From Anaeramoeba flamelloides (lineage: Eukaryota; Metamonada; Anaeramoebidae), in assembly GCA_027625915.1 (NCBI GenBank), contig JANTQA010000036.1:3529501-3593500 (forward strand): 64,000 bases of DNA, in the 5' to 3' direction. A program made the translations under genes and the position numbers. Below the pieces are notes generated by a model. The model made no database searches. It was not told where the DNA came from and was given only the letters and a program-made list of their open reading frames with translations. Positions 23,001-33,800 of the stretch are shown here, piece by piece; the stretch's first letter is position 1, and the number at the start of each line of letters is the position of its first letter.

Positions 23001-26000
23001 CAAGAACCAAACAAAAAACAAGAGAAACCCTCAACCCCTTTGTCGTGAATTAATCTCGTTTACGAATTACTAGAACAATTCAAGGAACCCAACCTTCAAA
23101 AATCCTAACAATGTAATCTTTGAAAGTTAGAGTTGTTTATTGAGAAGTGTTTTTTGAATGATTGTCAATTTTTCGTGTAAGAAACTAGTTGTGATTTTTC
23201 TTTTTCATTTTCACGTTCCTTAACAAGGTGTTCGAGTTCACGTATCTAAAAATTTCTTTTTGATTTTTCATTAAAAAAATGACTTAAAATGATTTTTTGA
23301 ACCAAATTGGAAAATATTTTAAAGATCATGCTTTCATAATGTAAAAGAGATTGGAGTATATTGGTTTGAGACAAATTGTTGAATTGCAAACGTAGTCGTT
23401 AAAATGAGAAACTAAAAATAATTCTGAATCTGATTGTAATTTTTTCAAAACTTTATTTCTATTTTGGATTGAATCTTTGATAACTTTTTTTTTGATTCCG
23501 AGAATTCAACCCATTTATTTTAATTTTTGAAATAGTATTCTTTGGTTTTCGGCTTTGTTTGATAAAAATATTTAAAAAAGAATTTTGAAAGGAAATTGTA
23601 AAAAAAAATGTTTTGAAAAATAATAATAAACAGTAATGGTGCCGAGAAATTTAAGGTAAAAATTCTTTGGATTCATTGAAATTAAGAAGAAAAAGAAAAC
23701 AAATCTTCAAAAATAGGCTTTGGTCGATTTTTTTTTTTCAATTCTTGATTTCAACAAATTTATTTGGAATGGTGATCTTTTGTGTAGATCTTATAAAAGT
23801 AATTATTTGTTTCAAAGATACACCTTTTTGGTTCTATTTTTTTTTTTTACTCTTTGATTAATTTCACTCATTCATATAAATACATTCCTAAATTTAAAAT
23901 CGAATTTAATAAAACCAAAAATTTATTCAAAAAATTATAATGTTCAAAAAATTGAAAAAATAAAGATTCAACCCTGAATTATTTTAGGTTCGCTTTCTTT
24001 TCACAAATAGAGCAGTGAATGGTATTTTGGTTTCAAAGTTTAAATATCTAGTAGCACTCAAAAAATATTTTTTCAGTAAGGTTTACACAATTAAAATTTT
24101 TCAAAATGGTAAAAGGTACTTAAACTCTGTTTCAGTCAAAGGGGCCCAACGTTTTTTTCAAATATCAATTATTTTATATAATTGACCTTTGAAGAACAAA
24201 TAAGAAATAAAGAGAATAATACACGTCAAAGAAATGTTGATACATGTCTGAAAGAATACTAATTAATCAATAGCTTTTCTTAAAAATTGAAAAACTCAAA
24301 TTCTTAGGACCCTATTGAGAAAAACAAGGATGTTCGTTTTGAACTTCTACTGGTATTTGAATAATAAATATGAAACATTTTCCACTTCATTTCTCTATAC
24401 TTTTCTTTTAGAAATTAAGCCCCCAAACGAAGTTTGTTGGTATTTGTGGTCTCTATTTGAAAAAGGAAATGAAAATGAAGTGAAAATTTTTCACATTTAT
24501 TAAACAAATATCAAGATAAAAGATCGAATTGAATTGCAATAGAAATCAATAGATTTCTCAACAATCTTTACATAGTTTCAATGACCTTAGATTAACATGT
24601 TTTTACCAAGTGACTATTGATCTTGCAATAAAAAATTTTTTGCAAATGAATGAAGTTTTAAAAAAAAAATCGAAAAAAAAAAACAAAAATGTGTAGAAAT
24701 GTGAAAAAATGATTTCAATTTTGAAAATTTCCAAAATAAAATTTTTCTTCTAATATCGATGCAAACCCCTTAAACACGTGTACTATACCATTACAACTGG
24801 GCCCCTTTGACTGAAAAATAGTTTACTTCCTTTAAGAATTTTTTCCAATCCAAAATTCGGAATTTCCATATAAAATAGTTTGAAAAATAAAATCCAATTC
24901 AGGAAGGCCTTTCCACTTTATTTTCAAGTATGATAGAATTTAAGAGAATATTATAAAGATACTTGAATATAAAGTAGATCCACCCTGTTATTATAGGTCA
25001 ACAAAAATCGATTTTAAATTTAACCTTAATTTGTTTCGAATTTTGCAAACAATTTTACTGAACACAAAGCAAGTTTAATTCAAAAACGCAAAATTTTCAA
25101 TATTTTGAATTTCCTTCAACAGATAATCTATTAAATGGTTAGTCCCAATAAAAAATTTAGTGTGATAAAACAATATCATAAGTGCTAAGCTATCACAGCT
25201 ATATCACACTTCTTGGCACATGTGATAAATTTTTATTACGTGTGATAACGATTGATAATCGTAAAAAATGTGCTAAATGTCATACTCCATAGTTATCAAA
25301 CTATGATATCTCATTTTTTATGAGAGTTAGCACACTTTTATTTATGATCTAGGGCTGTATATCATGTCTATTTCACTATGATAGCGAATTATTTTAAAAA
25401 TCATATTGATCAATTCTGATAAATTCAAAAAAAAATCTACAAAACTTTTCCTTTCAATTTATATTTTTTATTTATTTTTTTTTTTTAATATTCATCATGA
25501 TTGAATATTTTAAAATTATTTGATTTTGTTGATTGGCAATTATTTTATAGATTTAAAAATCAAACATTTGATCCAATAATTGAAATAATTTTTTTTTGAA
25601 AACTAAATAAAATTCTTTTTATTAAAATTATATCAAAATATATATAATAAAATTTCTTCTACATACATATACAAATACATACCCTCTATATTTTATAATT
25701 TCTCATCAAGCCTTGGCTAAATAATACGATTGGATACCATAATCATAAGTTTTTCATTCTATTTTTGATCTATTTATCAATTGGATGCATATACGCAATT
25801 TATTTAACATTCCCTTCATTTGCACAAGAAATGGGTTTTAGTTCTTCTACCAAGCCAGTTGAAGGAAAATTGGTTTTTGTTTGTATTTTATGCATTTCAA
25901 CTTTGATTGGTGTTTTATTTTTAACTGGTTGGCATTTTTTTTTATTATTGACAAATCAAACGACCATTGAATTTTATTTATTCCAAGCATTGAAAAGCGA

Positions 26001-26091
26001 AGCTATTGCAAATGGAAGGGTAATTAGTGTTTTTTATTTTTTATTTTATTTTTTTTTTTTATTTATTATTTTTATCATTTTTTCTTCTTAA

Positions 26092-26128
<37 letters not shown>

Positions 26129-26406
26129 TTTAATTTTTTTCAAAATCATACATTTTTTCTTCTAATTTTATGAATATTTCTATTTTTTTTCTCATTTATA
26201 TATTTTATTCTCAATAATAATAGACCTTTCACAATCCTTTTGATCTTGGTTATCGTAAAAATTTTGAACAATTTTTTGATTTGCAGAATAAACCTTGGAT
26301 CTCCTTTTTATGGGATTTTAGCCCAAAAAAAGGACATGGCTATCATTTTGCCACAAATAATAAAAATACTATCCATAATACAAATCAAAATATACATTGG
26401 GTATAA
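20018..26406 (+). CDS. DHHC-family palmitoyltransferase-like membrane protein with a DHFC motif, three exons
   Basis: Exons 20018-20521, 25711-26019 and 26224-26406 join in phase 0 to 331 residues. Protein S-acyltransferases of this family move palmitate to cysteines of membrane proteins. Membrane segments are at about 35-58, 72-90, 180-202 and 220-243. The cysteine-rich domain lies between the second and third. It reads CSVCNKVKPPRTRH, then LRLDHFC across the splice to PWLNNTIGYHNHKFF. A TTIE motif and the C-terminal NPFDLG...NFEQFF (PaCCT-like) text follow, all expected for the family. Two features are odd: the motif is DHFC rather than DHHC, and two usual zinc cysteines after RTRH are Asp and Ser. 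Activity is therefore uncertain; family membership is firm. Confidence 0.88.
21215..21570 (+). repeat. Dispersed repeat H, first part of split copy
   Basis: It matches 40525-40865, including CATTTGATACAATTA-type text and the GGTTCAGAAAATATGATATT segment. The copy resumes at 23405. Confidence 0.7.
21716..21820. repeat. GC-rich perfect hairpin with 23-bp arms
   Basis: The left arm (21716-21738, containing GCGCCAAAGAGCGACACT) is the exact reverse complement of the right arm (21798-21820, AGTGTCGCTCTTTGGCGC and five T). The loop is about 59 bases. The arms are far richer in GC than their surroundings. It could be a short foldback element or an expressed hairpin RNA. Confidence 0.75.
22245..23398 (-). 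mobile_element. TTAA-bounded, piggyBac-like element Q, copy 1
   Basis: TTAA at 22241-22244 and 23399-23402 flanks inverted ends CGACGACGTTTGCAATTCAA and TTGAATTGCAAACGTAGTCG. The body matches 46440-48070 in reverse, for example CGTATCTCAAAATGACAAAG and CACGTTCCTTAACAAGGTGT. It splits repeat H. No transposase frame longer than about 95 codons is present, so it is non-autonomous or decayed. Confidence 0.75.
23405..24085 (+). repeat. Dispersed repeat H, second part of split copy
   Basis: It matches about 40880-41545 in the same order and direction (TTTGGTCGATTTTTTTT, TTTATTTGGAATGGTGATCT, AATAGAGCAGTGAATGGTAT). The small plus-strand frame at 23667 belongs to the repeat. Confidence 0.75.
24116..24830 (+). 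mobile_element. J-family element J2, full-length type, with a foldback inside
   Basis: The ends are AAACTCTGTTTCAGTCAAAG and CTTTGACTGAAAAATAGTTT, with GGGGCCC next to each. Compared with 11263-11780 it carries an extra part (about 24345-24508) whose ends CATTTTCCACTTCATTT and AAATGAAAATGAAGTGAAAA are inverted. A related foldback occurs at 41565-41705. Confidence 0.65.
26020..26223 (+). other. 204-bp intron 2 of the DHHC-family gene with a 33-T run
   Basis: Donor GTAATT follows ANGR and acceptor AATAATAG precedes TFHNPFDLG. A pure T-run lies at 26094-26126. Confidence 0.8.
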
Positions 26407-26437
26407 TTTATAGAAGGTTTTCATTTAAATAATTTAA

Positions 26438-26486
<49 letters not shown>

Positions 26487-26487
26487 T
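26438..26487. repeat. (AAT)n microsatellite, about 16 units
   Basis: It lies just after the DHHC-family stop codon, in the probable 3' untranslated region. Confidence 0.85.
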
Positions 26488-26774
26488 TAATATTTTAAAT
26501 TTAATTTGACATAAAAAAAGCAAGATATTTAAAAAATTTATTAATTTTTTTAATTTTTGTTATACATTTTTTTTTACTTCCTTCTTAATATATTCTATAT
26601 AAATAAACATATTAAATTAATATTTGATATTAAAAAAAATGAAATTTGATTTTTTATACTTTTTACCTTTTCCAAATTCTTAAAAGTTGTTTGTGTTAAC
26701 TCCTCCATTTTTTTTTTTTTTAAAGTGTTTGGAGTATTGAAGAGGTAAAAAAATCTTAAAAAAAAGGAACTTGT

Positions 26775-26885
26775 TCATGGTCAAATCTAAGCAAACCAAA
26801 TTTCTTTTGATTAGATCTGAGTAAATCTAAACTTATTCTGATTAGATCATAAGTAAACCAACCAAACTTGTTCATGATCAGATCT
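26775..26885. repeat. Degenerate roughly 32-bp tandem repeat
   Basis: Three to four units centred on GATTAGATCTGAGTAAATCT, GATTAGATCATAAGTAAACC and TGGTCAAATCTAAGCAAACC follow each other. The surrounding 26740-27060 is less AT-rich than usual and has no long frame. Confidence 0.5.
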
Positions 26886-28839
26886 TCGATGAGGACTTAT
26901 GCAACTGAATAGAATCCAACAAATGCGATCACTATACTAACCCAAATTGAACTGAATCGGCCTTTCCATACAATTCAGCTTGTCAGTTACTTGAACTGGG
27001 CTTAAAACTTTGAAATCGATGTCATGTACTTGGATTTTGCAAAAACTAGATTTGGGATAAAATAATAAAAAAAAAGATAAAATAAAAAAAAGAAAAAAGC
27101 AAAAAAAAGAAAATTCTTAAAACCTCAACTTTATAGATACAACCTATCTATAAAGTCTAAATCAAAATTTAATAAACAGCCTTTTTCATTTGTTCTATTG
27201 TTGGAAGAATATTTAGACTTATTAATTACAGGAGTAAAATCTATTGTTTTATGCTTGTATTTCTTTTTAGAGAAATTTGGTATTTTGAGTGTACTTCACA
27301 CTTCTTCTTCGAACAAAAAACAAGTAATAGACTATTTTCAGTTTCACTGCTATACCTTTATTAGAAAATTTTCAAAATTTCAAAATACAATTATTTTAAA
27401 CCAAAGTATTAAAAAATTATCTGCAGTTATTGATTTTTTTTTTTCAAAATATCACATATATTTTTTGGGGAGGCAGTTTATCGCTTCGAAAAAAAATGTA
27501 TGCTGATCTTTTGAAAAAAAAAATATCAATAACTATTGTTATTTTTTGATAGAAATTAGAAAAAAGAAAAAGAAATTCAAAAAAAAACTTTTCATTTCTT
27601 TTTTTTATTTTTTAGTGTTTGTGATCGTTATCCAAAATTTTTACCCAAAAAAGTATAATTATTTCAAGTTTTAAAAATGACATGGTTGTTTCTACATGCC
27701 AAAATAAAAGGTTTAAAAATGCTATCAATTTTTTATTTTATTATTTGATCTGATATTTTGGGATAGAAGAATTTTCAAGTTTTTTCATTCCAAATTAAGT
27801 TCCTCAAAATGGTTCCAATTAACCATTTCTAAATGATCGTTGCTATATTTTCATTTTAAATTTATCTCTTAAAATTTTTGATAAATGTTGGTATTTTTTT
27901 TCTTCCTCAAAAACCAATGCTTGTTCCAATGTAAGACACTTTAGGAATAATTATCGCATAGATTCAGTGATGTTGATCTGAAAAATATAGCAACATTTTT
28001 CATATTTTTTCCCAAAAATTCACTTGAAGAAAATAACAAATATATCCTTAATAAAATTAAGCACTATTTTTTTTCTGATTAATATTTTTCGAAATCTAAC
28101 TGATAACTTCATTTCGTTAAACATTGGGATTAATTTTTTTAGAATACAAACATTGTCAACTTTTGAATATCGAAAATATATTTTTGAAATTTCTGTGCAC
28201 TTTTTTATTTTTTTTTTGAAAAAATTGGATTGAGAAATTTTAGAAATCAAAGAATAAGTTAAAATATTAAATTAGGTTATTTTTCCAGAAAGTTTATCTT
28301 TTTTAAATAATTTTTTTTTTAATTTTACCAATTAAAAATAAAAAAAACATTTGAAGACCAAATTAGTACCTTTAGTGAAAATAAAATTCCAATAATTTAG
28401 AATTTGTTTTAGGAAATGAGTTAAAACAAGATGAATGTATATAAAAATAAACATAATTTCAACTTTGAATTCAATGATTTTGACAAAAAATATTTTCAAA
28501 AAAACTTAAATGGAAACTTTATTTAAATTTATTTTTTCATTTAGTTTTTTTGATTTTTTTAATGGGAGGTATTTGATCAGTTTTCAATTTTTAGTGTTTT
28601 TTGGGTCATAGGGATATATAATTCTATACCAAAACTTAAACACTACTCGAGCTATTTTTGTCTTTACTTTTTTTTGGGCTTTTAAATGACAAAAAAAATT
28701 ATAGATTTTTCTTTTTTATTCTGTTAAGATTTTCCCCTTAATAGCAAATGAATAAATCAACAATAAACTTTAAAATAAATCCTTAGAAAATTATGAGCAA
28801 TAATAAAACTGCTAAAACTAAAGAAAATTTGATTTTTTT
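26886..28839. other. Intergenic, nothing recognised
   Basis: AT-rich DNA between the DHHC-family gene and the next repeats. The 102-codon plus-strand frame at 27198-27506 has no recognisable domain, and its composition matches the surrounding noncoding DNA. Confidence 0.45.
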
Positions 28840-29385
28840 CCCATTATTCCCCTGGCTTAAGGTTTTTTATATTGGGAAGAAGACTTAAAAAGGAAAAAGA
28901 TAAATTATTTACTAATATTGTAACACTGAAACACAAAAGTATGAGTAACTTGAAAATAAAAACAAAAAAGCAAAGGCTAAAATGACCAAAGGTTTAAACC
29001 AAATAAGATCAAAAAAAAAAAAGAAATTACAACAATTAAACAACGATCTCCAAAAGAAACTTTCATGATCAATTATCAAATTAGTAAAATCAAAAAAAGT
29101 TTTATGGTTATGATCTTGGGAGTCCTTAATTAAAAATAGTATTATTATTATTATTTTTTTTAAACCAAATTACTACTAATTCTGAACCCTTTTTAAATGT
29201 CTTTTTGTTTTTGTTTTTTTCTTTTTTCTTTTTCCTTTTTCCTTTTAAATTTTTGCTTTTACTATTATTCAAAATAAAAAAGTTTAGGTCTGTCTATCCC
29301 TTGAAAAAGCATGAAATCTATGATTTTACGCTTAAATTTCCTTTGAGGAAATTTAGGTAAAAGGATATCTAGAGTGTAATTTATA
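28840..29385 (+). repeat. Left arm of a large inverted repeat
   Basis: It matches the reverse complement of 33895-34445 over about 550 bp, including TATATTGGGAAGAAGA, CTGAAACACAAAAGTATGAG and AAAATCATAGATTTCA-type text near its inner end. The inner end (29283-29385) can itself fold. Confidence 0.75.
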
Positions 29386-29449
29386 CTATCACCATCTATT
29401 AAAAAAAAATAAAATAATAAAATGTATTTATTCTAGATAATTTCTTTAT

Positions 29450-29473
29450 TTATATATATATATATATATATAT
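29450..29473. repeat. (TA)n microsatellite
   Basis: About 12 TA units. Another short (TA)n is near 7972-7988. Confidence 0.8.
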
Positions 29474-29658
29474 TAAAAGGAAGAGAGTTTAAATCAAAAT
29501 AGTTAAATACCCTATTTGACAGAATTCACAAACTTTATTTAGATGATTTTTCTCTTCAAAATATGTTTAACTGTATTCTAAACCAAATGATTTTCCTTAT
29601 TTAAATGATTGAAAAAAATAATAAGAGAAGATAAAAAAGAAAACATAAAAAAACACAG

Positions 29659-29745
29659 TTAGGTTTTCAAGAATTCAAAAGAATTGAGTTTAATCTGTGA
29701 TTTTACTCTATTCTTTTGATTTCTGAAAAATATTGGCACTCTAGG
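29659..29745. repeat. Foldback hairpin element, diverged copy
   Basis: The arms GTTAGGTTTTCAAGAATTC and the imperfect complement at the right match the 2705 subfamily. The right arm has drifted most. Confidence 0.6.
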
Positions 29746-30887
29746 TCAATTCTCAATCCCTAAATTTAATTAGAGTGTTTTTTATCCTAATTATAAAGCT
29801 AGGTACGATTTTGAAGAAAAAAAAATTCTTTTCCTAAAAAAAAAATATTTTGTATCAAAGACCAGAAAAAAAGAAGCAAAATCTAGAATTAAATAAAGAA
29901 TTAAAAAAATAAAAAAAATCAAAAAAGTATCAACTTATAGAATTATAATTTTTATTTTGAACTCCAAGTTTTTGGATGGGTTGTTAGTTGTTTGATTTTA
30001 TATTAATTACACTAAAAGTTTCTAGATAATTACTATCGATGCCACCCTATTTCATAATTTCTAACTACGTTGAGATTTATCATAATGAAATACAAGTTAA
30101 TATTCTAATACTTGTAAGAAGTTCATTCCTGTACAGAAAATTACGTTAGAAGAATTTTATTCCAATAAAAGTAAATATCAGATCAAAAAGAGTCAAATAA
30201 CCAGCAAGATGTACCTTCAATGTCTTACAAACCAAACAACAGTTACCCAGTTATTTATTTTGGTTCCTTTTTATTTTATTAAATAAAAAAAAAAGAAAAA
30301 AGAAAAGTCAAAATAAAAAATATGGAGATCTAAAAAAGTAAATTGAAAAATAATCTTATTTTGTTTTTTTCATGAAAAAATTTCATTAATAATCTCAACA
30401 ATTACAATTTTCATAATTTACCCTCAGCCATATTTTTCTGAAACTCATAAATTAGTATTTCAGAAAAAAAAAAAATTAATTCATTGTTTAATCCCTTTTT
30501 AAATCCATTCAAATTAATATCAAAGTTAAAGATCAAAAAACGAATTTCTAAAAATAAAAAGCTACCACAATGGATACATCATAATCTTTTTTCCCGTTTC
30601 AGGAATTATAAACCTTAAAAAAGATTTATCAAAACTTGCCAAAATAAATTGAAATTATTATTAATATTTTTGTTCCAAACCGGATTTCACCCTTAAAAAA
30701 ATTAATAAACTATTAGTAATAAAAATTTTTAAAGATCATCTTAAATCAATATCTTCTCAACAAAAAAACACTATCTTTAATTCACAAAAAATTATGATGT
30801 TATGTTTTGAAAAGAATTATTAGTGATTAAAAAACCATTTTTTCCTCAATTCATACACATTTACAAATCTTTTTGAAAAACTTTTGG
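29746..30887. other. Intergenic region upstream of the type I membrane protein gene
   Basis: AT-rich with no further recognised element. It probably holds the promoter of the gene starting at 30888, but no motif can be named. Confidence 0.4.
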
Positions 30888-33800
30888 ATGTTTGCAAGTA
30901 AATTATTCACAATACTGGCTCTGGTACTTTTTGCTGAAACTATTTTATGTGGTAATTCTCTCTTTTTTTAGGTCTTTTCTTTCGAAAAAATATTTCTTTT
31001 TGTTTTACCAACTAAACAAAATCTGAGATCCGAGCTCGTGAAAGGATTGCTTTTTGCAAATTGAAACTTTTCTTTTTACTTTTTTCGTTTGTTTGAAAAT
31101 AAAAAAGTGCTCTGAAAAAGTGTACAAACCTAGACACATTCATAACCAATCTTCTTAGAAAAAAAAAAGAAAAAGATTTTTAAAGGTGTTTTTTTTTTTT
31201 AATTCAACTTTTCCTCTATCTCTTCTAAATTACACCCAAGAAATCACAAAAATTACAGAAACATAAATTATTAATTCACAGAAATCACACCATCTCATTT
31301 TAACACCTCCAAGTTAGCGAAATTTTTTTTTTATTTCTTTTTGTTGTGTCTAAAAAAACAAAAGAAATTACACACACTCTTTTCTTTTCAAATTGGGTTC
31401 ATGAAACCAAAAGCCATTTTATAAAAAGTCCTGAAAGTAGGTGTTTAAAAGTTTGTAAACTATTCTATTGAAACTTTTGAAAACTTTTTTTATTGAACAC
31501 TCACAAACATCAGAAAAATGATTTTTTTTTCAAAAGAGTTTGGGAAATGTTCCAAAAAGAATATCCACACAAAATAAAGGGAATTTATTTGAAAGATCAA
31601 TTTATTCAATCCTTGTTAAATAGGTATTTCAAATTAATTGCTTACCAATAGTTTAAAGTTTCAGATTTATCTTCTTAAATTTATTTTGGTTTATTAATTT
31701 TGGTTAAGGTTTACCTTCCTTGAAATTGTAAAAAATGATTATTTGTATTGCCTTGTAATTATTAATCTCTAGGTATCTTATAAAACCACAATGTACCAAA
31801 AGACAAAAAAATAATCTATTAAAAAAAGGAAAAAATTATCAAAAATTTCTGAGTCATTTTTTTTTTTTCCAATCTCTTCAAAATAAAAAGGAATTTTCTG
31901 TTTGTTTTCAAAATTATTTTAACGGAATTAGAATTTTCATAGAACCTTTAATAAATTTTCAAATTAGTAATTAAAATGTTGCTAAAAAATATTTTTGAAT
32001 AATCCAAAACAAAAAAATAAATAAAAAATTACGGGATCAGTCCTCTACGACAACCTGGCAAAATTTTAAAAATATGTTATTGGTTGTATTCTCTGGTTAC
32101 AAATTTTGTATATATACAAAGTGTCAAAAAATTCTGATCGAATAAGAAACCCAAAAAAGAATATTTTTTTTTCAGTGAGATCAAATTTTTTTTTCCATTT
32201 TTTCTGAAAAAGAAAACCTTTAAATTCATTTTATTGCAAACATTATAAATTTTTTTTACCTCTTGTTTATTGCCATTTTCATCATTATTATTCAATAACA
32301 AGTCTTTGTTACCAGGAATATTAAAATAAAGATTTTTTTTCAATTTTGAGATAATTCCTTTGGTTAACCAAAAAAATGATATATTCAAGGGATGAAAAAA
32401 TAATTATATTTTTTCATAAGAGTAGTTATAATCATTAAAGTTTTACAGTTATTTAAAAATTTTATCAAGAAATTTTGTTTTTGTTCTAAGATGAAATTGG
32501 ATTTTTCAAAATAAAATTTTCTTGAAGATATTTGGGGAATCAAGTAATTTTATCCTCAAAATTCAAAATCAATTTTTTTCTTACAAAAACGATTTAAATT
32601 GTTATGAAGGGTTCTTGTGAACAGAAATTTGTTAATAATTTTTCAAAATTTATAATTATTTGTACAATTTTTTTTCATTTTTTGAAAATCCAGAAAACAA
32701 CCTTTATAATACTTTATTGAATAAAAAAAATTTAAAATTATAGATCTCAATTTTATTGAGAAACATTTGTTAAACTTCTATCAGATATTCATTTATTAAA
32801 TCACCTATACTTCAATAAGTTTTATAGGATAATATTTGTATTTAAATATTAATTAAAAATAATAACCAAATAAAAAAATTTTCTCTCGAAATCAAGACTT
32901 TCCGACATAAAACGAAAAATATATGTTTTCCCATTTTGAAGAATTAACTTAATTGTTAATAAAAATAATAGGTTACCTTTTTTTCATTTTATATTGGAAA
33001 CATGCGGATTTCAGATTTCAAAAAAGAGATTCAAATTAATAAATTGTTTGAACGAGGTTTACTCTTCTATTTTATAAGTCGAAACACAAATTAAAAAAAT
33101 TTTCCAGTTCTTGAAAAGATTTCATTTTATTTTTAAAAAATACGACTCCCTTAAAAAATGGAAAAAAGAGTTTTACATATTTATTTTAACATTTTAGAAA
33201 ATTAAAAAAATGATTTCCAACCATCTGAATTAGGTTTCTGAAGGTAAAATTATAAGCCAAAGAGTTGGGAAGTACTTGCTGATTCGATTCTAAATAAAGC
33301 TTTCTTACAAGTTTGAAATCTCGATCCTTTTCTTGTGTTGTTTTTGAAAATCAATAGTTTGTCGGTGTTTGTGATTTCTATTACAATCTCTGCTTCTTTT
33401 AAGGTTTGAAAACAGGCTTTTATGTGTGTGTTTGTATTTTTAAGGCTAAGTGATTGTACTTGTTTTTGTTTATATTCCAAAATTTTCAGATTCTTTTTGA
33501 AGAATTTAAATTTGTGTTGTTTTTTATTGTGTGTATCTATGTTCTAAGGCCAATATATTATACCCGTTTCTTATTATTATGGTAATTTCTTCTTCCTCTT
33601 GAAGGTTTGAAAACCATATCGTTAGTATATGAAATTTAATCTTTTTTATTTTTCAGTGGATTGGGTTTTTGCTTTTTTAGATGTGTTAAAGTCTTTTGAT
33701 TCTTCTTTTTTGGTAACTCTTTGTCAATTTTTTAAAAAAGGCAGTTTTAGCTTTTACTTCATTTTTGAATTATGTTCACGTTTGAATAAATTATTTTTTT

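Larger units (their letters stand above)
20522..25710 (+). other. 5.2 kb intron 1 of the DHHC-family gene
   Basis: Donor GTTTGT follows the DHFC cysteine and acceptor ATCAAG precedes PWLNN. The splice lies at the exact middle of the signature motif. The intron contains repeat H, split by a TTAA-bounded element, a GC-rich hairpin at 21716-21820, a J element and low-complexity runs (for example 20575-20620). The stretch 24831-25710 has no gene; 25150-25340 carries many short GTGATA or TATCAC words. Confidence 0.8.

Noticed and set aside
25150-25340. CRISPR-like array
   Set aside because: The short words have irregular spacing and no constant repeat length, and the DNA is eukaryotic.
27198-27506. 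102-codon frame between genes
   Set aside because: No domain, a hydrophobic and lysine-rich composition typical of AT-rich noise, and no splice partner.
33250-33480. 76-codon minus-strand frame inside the large inverted repeat, as a transposase
   Set aside because: No conserved motif, and nothing around it continues the protein.
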